Assembly (NCBI GenBank): GCA_035578175.1
Contig: JAQMRL010000001.1
Coordinates: forward strand, 57,249,553 to 57,313,552
DNA length: 64,000 bases
Origin: Catonia carolina
Lineage: Eukaryota; Arthropoda; Insecta; Hemiptera; Achilidae
Reading direction: 5' to 3'
Position numbers and translations under genes: made by a program. Under the pieces are notes generated by a model that worked only from the letters and a program-made list of their open reading frames with translations, had not been told where the DNA came from and ran no database searches. The stretch's first letter is position 1. Every line of letters starts with the position of its first letter. Shown here piece after piece: positions 1 to 10,970 of the stretch.

Positions 1-329
1 AAAGGCTAAATTAATATCTGAGCAAAATTAACTCGTTTTTGTTTTTATAATTGTTAATTACTTGACTTTGAATTTTTTATATTATACCTAATGAATTGGC
101 AAGGATTTTTATGAATATTACTATTTTGATAAAATGTATCATTTTAATTTTTGACTTATGTGAAAGTTTTTATCGGACCTAAATGTTTATTATCATTTCT
201 GATAGTAATCTTGAACAATTAATTGTTTCAGATAATTTGGGTCTTCTTTACAAAATGAGAAAGATGTTTTTTTGCTCATTACATTATTTTCCAACTGACA
301 GATATTTTAGTGTAGGCAAAGAACAACAG

Positions 330-1160
330 TCTCATTATACCACCTAACAAGTCAGTTACCCTAGGGTTCTATTTTAGCCCCACTTTTCAACATTTTATAA
401 ACTTTTGACATGCCTCAAGCAATAATGTTACATTCACAGCTATTTTTACCGATGACTGTCATTTTATTATCAAACGATAACCCAGTCTATGCATCATGTA
501 ACTGACATTCTACCTGAACAAGTTATATCCGAGATGCTGTATCTGGAAAATAAAATTTTCGCAACTAAATCACTCTACGCATTATTCACACACCACCGTG
601 ATGAATAAACATCTGTATTTATTCCAATTAACCATTCATCACCCGGGGCAGATACAGTAAAATTACGGCTAATATAAATGACTACCGACTCCCGCAGCTC
701 ATTCATGTAAAACAGACTATCGTGACCCTAAATTCGAAACTGGAAATTTTTTGTACAGTTTGATATCTAAATGCTCATGGTTACCTGTTCGTCATAGATT
801 ATGTACTTACTCACAAATGTTACGGCTCATTTGGTCTTATGGTGGCTAAATATTTAGCTCTAAAAATTTTCAAATATTCAATGCATTGAATCATTCTAGT
901 CGAACTAAGACTGATACCGCAAAGACCTGCTTAGGTAAACAAGAACACTCTAAGCAAAGATTTATCAACCATTAAACACTAAATACATTATAAAACTCTA
1001 CAAAGTATTGCACAACAAATTGTACATGGACATGCTAATCCACCAGTACAGTCCCTAATCTTAACACATCTACCACATTATCCTCAGTAACGACTGAAAA
1101 GACGTTGGATTACGTATCTTCTAAATTAAGCTGAAATTAAGGCAACCCAGACCCAACTAA
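330..1160 (+). pseudogene. Decayed Jockey-clade LINE reverse transcriptase, C-terminal half
   Basis: Reading through stops and at least one frameshift, positions 358-430 give L-P-stop-GSILAPLFNIL, which matches the PQGS(V/I)LSPxLFN motif of LINE reverse transcriptases with the Gln codon mutated to stop. At about 445-465 a shifted frame gives AIFTDDC, a degraded form of the catalytic (F/Y)ADD box. Another frame then reads SNDNPVYAS, as found after the ADD box in Jockey elements. About 250 codons further on there are weak matches to the C-terminal region. Family knowledge: Jockey LINEs encode endonuclease plus RT for target-primed retrotransposition. Many in-frame stops show this copy is dead and old. 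The left boundary is uncertain and no target-site duplication was found. Confidence 0.7.
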
Positions 1161-3849
1161 ACAAAACGTACAATGTTTTTTTTTTAATTTTATTTATTAA
1201 AGCTCCATATTTTTTTCTTTGAAATAATAATATTGTATTATATGTAAGTACTTGTAATTTACTTTTATTAATTTTAATCCAGCTTTACAGTCATGTTATT
1301 TCACATTCAAATTACAATTTTCGTAATTTTCATTGTTTGAATGTTTCAATAATCAGTTTCGACGTCTGATTATAAAAAGAAAGCTTGAAGAAAAAGGAAT
1401 TATCTATAAAACATCTACACCCTTCCAGTTTTTTTGTAATTTTCCACGTATATATTTTAAGATGACAAGACCATTTTCTTACAAACCGTCACAAATAAGT
1501 TGTTGAAATTTTCAGGAAATGGTGATCTCATAAGAGTGAAACTTATGACTAGAGGATAATATGTTAATGAAACACCTATTAATAATTTTTTACACCAAAG
1601 ATAATGCGAAATCGCAAGTATTAGCATATTTCATACAAAAAATTTAATTTTAAATTTATTTTTAAGAATATTTTCAAGTCCTTTGGTCACAAGTTTTAGA
1701 AATACCTGATGAAACTGTAAAAATTTGAAGGTGGTGCGTTAAATGGTTATTGAAAAAATGTTCCTTACTTTAGCATATGTAGCATACAAGTTCCCGGTTG
1801 CCTTAATGGGTAAAACACAGTTCCACAAAATTGTTGATGTAATATCTGGAGGAGGTTCTACTGGGAGCCCTTCGTTCTTCAAGCTTGTCATGACATCATT
1901 CTGTTATTATTTCTTTCAAATTTTCTGGTCGTAAAATAGTGTTCATAGTTGCAAATAAAAATTAATATGTAAAAATTTATATTTCAGAAAATAAAAAATC
2001 CGTACTAACAGATTACAAAATTATCAAATTTTTTAATTCACGGCATACACTAATAATATACAGAAAGATTCGTTTACAGAAGATTTAAAGGGTGATGGCC
2101 TATAGACCTTTGAATATGACCATTTTCTGAAAAGGAAAAAGTTATTTTTCAAAATTTACAATATTTATATTTTTCAATCTTGTACGTTGTTCGTATCCTA
2201 TTTAGTTTTTTTTTTTTATAATTTCTAATAAAATTATGTTTTTTTTTTAAAGTTTTAATATAATTGTATCCTGTAATTTTGTATTTTTTCAAAATTCAAC
2301 GTTTTGGTCATTGTGCAATTTTTGTAAAATCCAAAATGAAGAAGTAGAATATGAAAAATACATTGTTTATAATCGTTATTTAGAAACTTTTTTTATTAGG
2401 TTTCATTTAATTTTATTACAAAAATGCTATTCAGTTGAAACATTTTGTTGAAATTGGCATTTTACTGAGTCCTAAATAAAATTTCAGTGTGTAAGTAGTC
2501 GTAGAGTGTCATAAAATATTATACATTTTTTAGAAAAACTAAAACAAAATGAAGAGATAAAAGAAAAATTATTACTTACCTTCAATTAAACTGGATGAGT
2601 TAAAGTGTTTGCTCCACCTAAACAGAAAAAAAGTAAAATAAATCAAAATATTAAAGAAGCAGATTGTTAAAAGTAATATACAGTACAGTAGTTTAATGTA
2701 AGACGAATACAGCGTAATGTAGAAATATAGGCTACTGTAGATCAAGAGGCGTTAAGGAGTAATCGTTGTGTTTATGTTACTTGGGCAACCAATCGACTGT
2801 AAATAACAACCCTTCAGCAGTAACGTTACTGCCTTCCACCTCATAACATTCATGTTAATTTTCTGTACACGCTCTCAATCATTACCAACACATACACGTG
2901 TATACATATAATCGCACATACACCAAAGTAGAGTAGGATAGGAATCTCTTTAAAAACAGATTTCAAGGCAAAGAATACGTCTAACAAGTATAATTCAAAA
3001 ACATCAATAAATAATTGATTATAATGAAAATACATTTATAATTTTTAAATAATTGATAAAATTAATATTTCGATTTTATTAGTATTATTTTTTTATGGGT
3101 ACAAGATTTTTATCGGTACATGAAGGTCAGTCATTGTAATTGCATGTCTTTATTCTATCAAACCTTTTTTAATAAACGCCTCTCTAGACTATTATATATA
3201 TTTTATATGGTAATATAATTTATATAAAAAGGTATTTTTTGTTGTACCAATGAAATTTATTTTTCTTTTAAAAATGAATGTGATTAATTTAAATTTTGCT
3301 TTAGATTCTGAAAGATGTTATCTCTTTCCCAAAATTGCAAAAAAACATGTTTAATTTATAAAACTATGGTGATGGCTACGTCTAATGAAGTCACTTTAAA
3401 ATAATGGGAATTAGGTGGATCAGACATAATCACTGTAGTACTGTGTGAAGAGATGTATGCTTCTTCGGTTGCATTTATTTATTTAGCTATCTGGCTGAAT
3501 TCTCATTATAGAGAATCGATTACAGCCCGCGCCGTTCATTTGAACTAGGGTAATGTAAAAACGCCAAACGGAATAAATCGGTTGTCTCCAACTGTTCTTA
3601 GCCATGACCAACATCATAATTTATACAATTTTAATGATAATTTTATTACTAATTTCTCTTTTTCATTGTTTACGTCATTTTTGATAACTAAGGATCAGGT
3701 TAAATTTATTTTTCACGCCTGATGTTTTCTCTTACTGTTATTTTTCATCTTTATCTTCTTATAGTGCCGAATCCATTTCTGAACATTGATCACAACACTT
3801 GCAAATCACTCTCATTATGAGCTACCCTAAAAAGAGTGTGGGTACTCAA
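1161..3849. other. AT-rich stretch without recognisable feature
   Basis: Long A and T runs and only short chance reading frames. I see no repeat shared with the rest of the window and no recognisable protein similarity. Confidence 0.6.
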
Positions 3850-4185
3850 GTTCGTTCAATCTTTAATTTTCTTCAAAAATGAGAATTTCTTTCACCGAGG
3901 CCTGCGCTTAGCTCAAATTTACCCTCGAGAATCAGTCTCGGAAACTCATACTTTTCAACCCTGCATAAATTACCAAGGTAGGCAGTCTTTCGTCTTCTAA
4001 TTACATTCATTAACTCACGGTCCAAACTCATACATCTCAAAACATGGACTTCAAAAACAGGACCGGTGCACGAAATCCGGTGCATTCTTCTAAACACCCA
4101 CATCTCAAAAGCTTATGAAAGATACATGTACTCCATACTCGCATTCTATGTTTCCACACCGTAAGCAAGACAAAGTAGATGCATG
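3850..4185 (-). pseudogene. LINE C-terminal remnant
   Basis: The minus strand from 4103 to 3873 reads MWVFRRMHRIS followed by further residues. This aligns with FEMWVYRRMHKISWTERV (residues 371-388) of the LINE protein at 54441-55901. The preceding codons (about 4185-4104) read YGVET, then stops, then AFEM, matching YGAEAWTT...LEAFEM in the same protein. Later residues RRRKTAYLGNLCRVEKYEFPRLILEGKF match KKRKLVYLGHVLRGPKYEILHLVIQGK. It is therefore an old fragment of the post-RT C-terminal region of the same LINE type, with at least two stops. No catalytic residues lie in this part and no boundaries could be fixed. Confidence 0.75.
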
Positions 4186-4940
4186 TCTTTACAAACCTAT
4201 ATCTTATTATAGTAATTTTTTATTGTTAATAAGCAGATTCTTGAGGTAAGAAATGCGAGTCTTACCATTTCATTATGAGCTCTCACTTTTACGGCTGGCT
4301 ACAGATTTGATTATCCAATTTATTATATTTTTTAACTTACTCAATACGTTGATCTTAAATAATTAAGTTGCATCCAGTGTGAGAAACCTTACTTAATCGA
4401 TCGCATATAAAGCATTATAAAAGGCTCGCTTAAATATTAGGTCTGACTAGAAGTTAAACAGAAGTGGCAAAAGAACGCTTTCCCTCCGTACCCCTCCTTA
4501 TAAGAACACAATCTATAATAGTCAAATTACTTTAACTGATAACATTTGGTACCAATTTTTTATCATTACCAAGACTTTTTAATTTTTCAATAAACTCTTT
4601 CTTCTTATCTTATGGTAACACACCGTAGAATCCGAATGTGCGTTTATCTTACTTTTGCTGTTAATTGTGAAAACTGAGATAATCTTGCTTCCTCCATGTG
4701 GCCCATAACCCTATGAACGGAAACATTTAAAACGCTGGTAAATTATCGTATTCATTAATATGCTATTATTTATAATTTTAGTTTTTTACCATGTCCTATA
4801 CAACCAAGCATTGGCTTGTATTTTTACTGCTCCATTGATTTATCAACTTGTGAGTTCAATTTTATAAAGAAATCATTATGCTCATTAAGTATACTTGTCA
4901 TTGAAAGAATACTCTTATGATATGGGTCACGAGAGTAAAA
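4186..4940. other. No recognisable feature
   Basis: AT-rich sequence between the LINE scrap and the Tigger-like element. Nothing supported. Confidence 0.5.
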
Positions 4941-5184
4941 TACAGTATAATACCGATTATCCGTGGTAATTGGGGGGATAACTATACCGGATAACCGGAA
5001 AACACGGATAATACAACCAAATTCGGTCGAGACCACCTACGTCATAAACAAAACCACCAGTTACGCGTATGTTTTATTCTACTGATTAATACATGTTAAT
5101 ACTATCGGATATCGGAAATAAATAAACAAATTGTATTGAAATAAAAATATTTACTACATAAATTTATATAAATCTTACCTTAAA

Positions 5185-5525
5185 CTACGTAACAAAAAAA
5201 ATCTGTTATTTTACTTTGTTTCATTTTATGCCTCAATTTTTTCTTATATTTTCTTATATAACCACGAATATGTAAAATGTCCACGTAATCTGTGTCATCC
5301 TAATTTTCCATGAAAGGAAGTAATGTTTCGGCACCGGTTAAAGCTTCTTTGCAACTGATTTTAGGAGCCGGTTCTGAATCGTCATCACTGCTTTCGTCTT
5401 GGTGTATATAGTAAAAAGCTCGGTCCAGGAATTGGCTTGGTTACACTGTCTAGTAGATCGTCATCACTAATTTTCTCATAGCCCGAACCACTCATTGTTA
5501 ACCACTCAATGCTGTCGTAATCGAA
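5185..5525 (-). pseudogene. Tigger/pogo-family transposase, C-terminal fragment
   Basis: The minus strand from about 5525 reads YDSIEWLTMSGSGYEKISDD followed by DLLDSVTKPIPGP. A frameshift near 5405 is followed by QDESSDDDSEPAPKISCKEA, an aromatic/acidic stretch, one in-frame TAG, then YVDILHIRGYIRKYKKK and finally KQSKITDFFVT before a stop at 5185-5187. An acidic linker, a xEALxxxETLLxxME segment, a basic helix and a terminal K(I/T)TDFF motif are the hallmark order at the end of Tigger/jerky transposases. The DNA-binding and DDE catalytic domains are absent. The frame break, in-frame stop and missing domains make it inactive. Confidence 0.8.
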
Positions 5526-5659
5526 CAATATTATCTTAGTATATCACAATAATTGTGATAAATACGATGACGAAAATGTCGGGAGTTGAAAAGTTTTAAT
5601 TTGCAAAAGTTATACAGTACATACATAATTAATTTTTCTAGTGATTTTAATTTTTCTAG

Positions 5660-5832
5660 CCGGCCGCGTTGGCGATGTTGGTAACGTGCTCGCCTCTCAT
5701 CACGCGGTCTTGGGTTCGAATCCCACTCGGGTATGGCATTTTTTCATACGTTACAAAAAATTCATTTCATCCTTCATCGTCTGCATTAGCAGCAATTTGC
5801 AAAACAGTCGGACGTTAAACCAAAAAAATATA
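5660..5832 (+). repeat. tRNA-derived SINE, family 1, nested in the Tigger element
   Basis: A GC-rich tRNA-like head (5660-5735) has an A-box-like GTTGG region and a clear B box GGTTCGAATCC at 5713-5723. It is followed by an unrelated body containing GCATTAGCAGCAATTTGC and GGACGTTAAAC, and an A-rich end. Relatives occur at 10413, 16256 (minus), 22248 (minus) and 34571. The 10 bp TTCTAGTGAT occurs at 5636 and again at 5833, and may be a target-site duplication, although 14 bases separate the first copy from the head. It carries no protein; such elements use RNA polymerase III promoters in the head. Confidence 0.8.
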
Positions 5833-5900
5833 TTCTAGTGATCGCACGGTTAATCCAAACCCCGGTTAAACGATCCACGGAAAATCGGTACTCTTCTGTA

Positions 5901-7284
5901 TAAGCAAATACTATAAACGTTTGCAAAATAGGAAGCAATTATTTACAACGGAGTATAAAAATATTTAGCATTTGATGAATGGGCTCACAAAGTGTCATTG
6001 GTACAAAATGATTTAGATGGGCATTGTAAGGAAGCAACTCATTTAATCTGTACACACCACAATGAATATCATTATTTTATTTTAATCACTTTTATACACA
6101 CCACGTTTATTAAATGTTTTAAAACTTTAGCAAGTAAACAAAATTAATATGAAAAGTTTTAAAAATGTACAGATATATTTTCGTTTCACAAATTTTGTAT
6201 AGAACAAGTTTAAAACCGTTGAAAGAGATTTTAGTTTGAACTGACAATTTTAGATGTTACTTAAAAAGTAGCCCTATTTGGGAGTTCAAAACTAGGCAAA
6301 ATTTTATCTTTCGTTGTTATTTCAGAAAATCTATTTTTATTTTTCTCCGCTGGTTATTTGAGAAAAACGTGAACATTATATTTCTACTAAGTGTTCAACG
6401 TTTCTTGTGAGTGAATGACTAAACACCTATTACAGTAGTAGTATTCTCAACTTAATAAATAACAAAATAATTTTTATTATTATTTATCTGCATGTGACAT
6501 AAAAACAATTCACGACCATATATTTTGTCATCTATATAACTTGAATGGTTGTTGTTGACACCATACTGTTGAATGTCATAAATCAATTAAGTCAATAAAT
6601 TATACTATTGTCTATTTAAACATCCAACAAGTGGTTTGATCGTCATCACACTATAATATAGTTATTTGTGTGACCACTACCATTCGGTTTAAACATCAGT
6701 ACTACAAAATTTACATCAAATTTTTGTTAGAAATAGCTCATCAACAAACTAGGAAGGCAGTGTTTGAATCTATTTTTCTGTAGTGATACCTAATTGATGC
6801 TCAACGATGTCTTTCAAGAGCATATACTTCTTTTCCTGTCGTAACAGACGACTTATAGACCATGTAATTATCAAAGGGATGTTTTCCCATTTTGCCGTTG
6901 TTGTTTCCAATAAGCGCTGTTGTTCGTTTTCCTTTCTTTGCGGATTTTCTGTTCTTCCTCAGGTAGATGCTTTCTCTAATGTTGTTTTTCCGTATTCATA
7001 GAAAATTTTATCTCACTGACGTGTTGGCAAAGAGCGTCGGTCAGTGCACAAATCATCTGCAATGTTAAGGAGAGTCATTATTTTCTTGACTTTTCCCGTT
7101 TCTATCCTTTCCTCTCAATTTCCTAAGGTTGTTGGATCTGTTTATTCTGTCTGCTGTTATCTATTATTACTTTGTCTTCTAAGCATTACATTTACCACTT
7201 TCTAAATTAATCTTTTTTAGTCTTTTGGTTTGTGAATATTTCCGTGTTACATTCTATTTTCATTATTAATAATTTTAGGACTAC
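5901..7284. other. Mostly featureless; possible LINE RT trace on minus strand near 6790-7070
   Basis: Nothing is supported at 5901-6790. Around 7070-6790 the minus strand reads LLNIADDLCTDRRSLPTRQ and, further on, EYGKTTLEKAST. The IADD resembles a LINE ADD box, but the flanks do not confirm it, so I leave it as a weak hint. Confidence 0.3.
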
Positions 7285-7470
7285 CGCCTCCGCGGCCTAG
7301 TGGGTAGTGCGATAGCCTACTAACCGGAGGTACTAGTTTCGATTCCCAGCTAGGGTCTGAAAAATATTACGTGCCGAAACCAACCGTTCTAATTTTTTAA
7401 CCCACCGTAATCGGGTATGACCAAGCTAATGGTTTAATTTTAATTTTGTTTTAAATAGTACAAATATACC
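7285..7470 (+). repeat. tRNA-derived SINE, family 2
   Basis: The head reads CCGCGGCCTAGTGGGTAG, an A-box-like tRNA start, and TTTCGATTCCCAGCTAGG, a B-box-like segment. GTCTGAAAA and a tail with CCCACCGTAATCGG...GACCAAG and T/A-rich sequence follow. The same head-tail plan recurs at 15725, 27592, 59419 and 61185. It is a different SINE from family 1 because the bodies do not match. Confidence 0.75.
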
Positions 7471-8145
7471 GGGCCGTGAATTTTTCCCCTTTCAAAGGAG
7501 AAGTTTTATGTTTATTTGTCAGTTCATTTCAGATTTTACTGATTAATTGACTCTCTTGCATGCTTGACTTAGACTTTTATGAATGATTGTTTTTTTTTTA
7601 TTTGTTACAGATATTATGCGTGTTAATGAGATGTTATTTAAATTTTTTTTCTTATTTCATACACACCGAAAGTTCCACAAAACAGAAATACATTGTCTGA
7701 AAAATACACCTGCAAAAAGAAACCATCTGTTTCTCCAAGAGATCATCGCCTGCTAAACAGAACTTTATCATATGGACAAGCTACTAAATTTCACTTAAAT
7801 GTAAATGAGAAATATGCGTCATACCAACTTAGTCACATGCAGACGGACACAATACATTTTTAAGTGGAACAATTACTTGAATACCAGATAGAAAACCAAT
7901 TAAATTATCTGAAGACATACGTACCATTCTCAACATCATATCAACTCTCCTTTATTACAAACTTTAATGCCTTTATGACAAAACTTTATAAATGCAAATA
8001 GATTTTCGTAGAGCACTTTGGAATCCTAAAAGACTGGTATGTCACAAAAAGACCTACAAACCTTTTTAATAAAACTTATTCTGAAGTGATGTAGCAGTTT
8101 TTATAATTTTGTGTTGTAAAAATAAAATTGTGTATTTCTTGTGTT
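7471..8145. other. No recognisable feature
   Basis: AT-rich. A slightly GC-richer stretch at 7660-7860 has a coding-like look in places but matches nothing I recognise. Confidence 0.4.
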
Positions 8146-8545
8146 GTGTTGTTTAGGTCAACAGCCGAAAGGCTGGTTTGAACCTCTAGAGGTTTTACTA
8201 AGTAAAAACGAGGAGTAAGGTGGTTTACCATTGCCTTCCTCACTGAGTTGAAAGAGTATGCTTATCAGCATGCCAGGCCCTCCGAAAAGCACTCACTTTC
8301 CACCCTGCAAATGACACCTTCACTTCATTCACCACAGGGTCTGGCTGTATAGTGAAATTCATTACTTTCAGAGGAAATAACTCTGATTAGTGTCTTTTAC
8401 ACCTCTACCTCTTCTGTTCTTAAATGATTCAGTCATTTAATTGACTGACCATGTGATAAGAAACAGAACTATTTATTTTAGCCCTGCAACGAACAGATTG
8501 AGTGTAAATAATTTGACACTCCACCTGTCTGTTATGGGCAGGTAT
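8146..8545 (+). repeat. Interspersed repeat family B, near full length
   Basis: A 0.4 kb unit begins TTGTTTAGGTCAACAGCCGA, with an AGCCGAAAGGCT hairpin, and runs through TTATCAGCATGCCAGGCCCT and CACCTCTACCTCTTCTGTTC to CACTCCACCTGTCTG. Reverse-strand copies lie at 46843-47160 and 53177-53548, and a partial plus-strand copy at 49408-49565. The GGTTTGAACCT near the start resembles a polymerase III B box, so a SINE is plausible, but no A box was confirmed. No coding capacity. Confidence 0.8.
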
Positions 8546-10412
8546 TTCTTGTAGGTGGATAAATTGTTAGAGGTAAATGTACGTTTGAAATCTTGGGTGG
8601 TTTAGTAAGAGCTGATTAATTAATACTTTGCTATAAGAGTGACGCTAATTTAGGGCCAAGTTAAAGTTATTAAATATTCATTTATCGAGTTAATAAATAA
8701 CTAGGATTATGAAATCATACTTCTTGTATTGTTTAGGCCATGTTCTACTGAAATACACAGTATAAATCAGGAATATTTTCTAAACCCATTTTCCAAGTTT
8801 TACACCAATATTTTTTTGCCGAAATGATATTTATGGAAGACTTTCCCGAAGAAAAGTAAAGAAAAACATTGTTTTCCTATATATCTTGGAGTAGACACGT
8901 TACATTTCTATTTTCTCCGAAACGCTCACGTAAAATAGCGTGCTGTAAATTTTGTTGACCGGCAACACTCTTGTACTTATTACGAAACATCCCTTAATTT
9001 ATTTCTTACTTTTTTACATTTAGGACATTTCTTTTGTTTCTTTAGTTAAGAATCTTTGAACATTGCTTTTTTAAGTCTTTCAAGTTCATAACCATTTAAT
9101 TTATCATAGTTATATTGATTAAAAAATAAATTATTTATTCTTTGCAATAAAGAACTGTTTATTTTTTTCTATGTTTGTTTTATTGCGCAGATATTTATTT
9201 ACGGTAGTATTCTTTTAAACAAGCATCTTAACGATACAAACATAGTTTAGTACTTAAAAGGCCATATTATACAGGGTTTTATTTAATCGTAACAAAAGTC
9301 ATGTTATTATTTTTAAGTTAAGAAATTTTAAAGTTCTTCTTTAATCAATTTTGGAAAAGCCAAATAGTACATACTTTTTGGTTTTAAAATTGTTAGTTTA
9401 CTATTCGTTTAGGCAGTTAGTTACATTGAACAAAAGTTTTAAAGTGTATTTTTATTTTTGTGGTCGTACAACAATTTGAAGGATAGAATGAAAATTCAAT
9501 GAAAATAGCCTTTATTTACGTACAATGGTAGTGATAAAGTTGGTGTCATAAAAAATACAGATGTTGGTAAATAAATGGTGATAAATCATTTAGGGAGTGG
9601 TGATACTATACTGTATGTATAGTGTTTCTGACAAAGTAAGAAAGATGAAAAGATATATTTAAGAAATATTTTTGAAGTTTACTTTTTCTCAAGAACTGAG
9701 GATCAGAAGGGCAAAGTATGAAAGTGGCCAATAAATAATGTCTTCAGAATCTAGAGGTCTATACTCCATAGCAACCAACATCTGTGTATTTTACGCTAAA
9801 ACGTCTTCTATATGTACTACTATCGCTTCAATAGATTTATCCTCAACGTCCAACACCCATCCCCTTTACTGTTTCAATCCATGTCTTTGAACTTAAAACC
9901 ACAGCGACAGAGAAACTGAAAACTCTTCTATACAAACACACTCTAAAATCTTCTCATAAAATATAAGTGTCTCTATCTTCTATCAGTAGTGGAAATCACT
10001 TTCCAAGCAAGAGACCAGCTTTGAAAAGATTTCTAAAGATTTCACCCTATCATATTTTCATCGTACAAATCGATATAAATAATTCAGCTCCCATTTTTAG
10101 TTTTTTTTTATTCCTTGATATGATGAAATAATAAAATAGATTGTTACGACCAAGTCAACAATAAAACATTTTATAATCCGATTGATGTACAACAAAAATA
10201 TTTCTCTAATAATATTGTGTAGTTAATGTTTTGTTATAATCAGATACTAAAGGGAATCGAATAAACTGTATATGATGTATATATAATTTATACACACATC
10301 CTACTAAAAACTACCAAACGTGTCGTAGAAATTCATTATCATACGATTTCCATGAAAAACTCGTGTACGATTTGTTCAAGTTGTTTACTATTTTATATCA
10401 TCAAATAGGGTG
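8546..10412. other. No recognisable feature
   Basis: AT-rich sequence with a few GC-richer patches (9760-9960). No matches to the window's repeat families and no credible coding stretch. Confidence 0.5.
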
Positions 10413-10592
10413 GTTTAGACCGGCCCGTAATGTAGTAGTCAGCGCAAGTGGTTTCTGGGATTGACATTCGAAGTTCGAACCCCGGTCAGGTCTGGTATTC
10501 TTTTTTAATGGATTCGTTTTCATCCATCATCTTTCACCATTTATATTAGCAGCAGTGTAAAAATGAGTCAAATGTGAAACAAAAATATTTGT
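10413..10592 (+). repeat. SINE related to family 1
   Basis: A tRNA-like head starts near GACCGGCCCGTAATG, with a B box AGTTCGAACCCC at about 10471-10482 and GTCAGGTCTGGTATT. The body TCATCCATCATC...ATATTAGCAGCAGTGTAAA parallels the body of the SINE at 5660. The head differs more than the body does, so it may be a subfamily. It directly precedes the Jockey fragment. Confidence 0.65.
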
Positions 10593-10619
10593 ATATTTTC
10601 TCATTAAATGACATTTTAT

Positions 10620-10970
10620 TATGACATTCCAGACAGTCTTAAGACCAATCTTGATATACGGAGTTCAACTTTGGGGATCTGCCAAACCTTCACACACGAA
10701 ACGTATACAGGCGATTCAGAACAAAATTTGACGATAACGCAATGCCCCTCTTACATCACAAACTCAATGTTGCACAAAGACTTACAAATCCCATACGTAA
10801 TTGATTTCACCAAACAATTATACATGACGATGCGTGAAAAATTTGAATTACATGACAACCCTCTCATACAAAACATGTACACTAGTGTGATACCGGGTGC
10901 TCAGCGCAGTCGTTTGAAGCGCCTCTGGCCAAGAGATCTTCTTGGCCAAATGTAGGACTGAGATGAAGAC
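10620..10970 (+). pseudogene. Jockey-clade LINE C-terminal fragment
   Basis: One frame reads LRPILIYGVQLWGSAKPSHT and continues KRIQAIQNKI. A frameshift near 10725 then moves to TQCPSYITNSMLHKDLQIPY and, finally, RLKRLWPRDLLGQM before a stop at 10953-10955. This is the standard C-terminal order of Jockey LINE ORF2 proteins: the IYGxQLWG block, the IQxxQNK block, SYxxNxxLHxDLxIPYV, and a terminal RLKRxWPRDLL. RT catalytic motifs are missing because the copy is 5'-truncated. The long open second half suggests it is younger than the fragment at 330-1160. Confidence 0.85.

Larger units (their letters stand above)
4941..5900 (-). mobile_element. Internally deleted Tigger/pogo-like DNA transposon
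   Basis: The ends are imperfect terminal inverted repeats. The left end reads TACAGTATAATACCGATTAT from 4941; the reverse complement of the right end, starting at 5900, reads TACAGAAGAGTACCGATTTT. Both continue TCCGTGG and then GGTTAACCGG-type sequence, as in pogo/Tigger elements. The TA at each outer edge is the expected TA target-site duplication. The interior keeps only the C-terminal part of a transposase on the minus strand (5185-5525), and a SINE has inserted at 5660-5832. The element is too short to be autonomous. Clade naming rests on TIR style plus the transposase C-terminus. Confidence 0.8.

Noticed and set aside
5660..5735. tRNA-like sequence that could be taken as a true tRNA gene
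   Set aside because: It does not fold as a full cloverleaf by eye, continues into a shared non-tRNA body, and recurs at several sites as a SINE.
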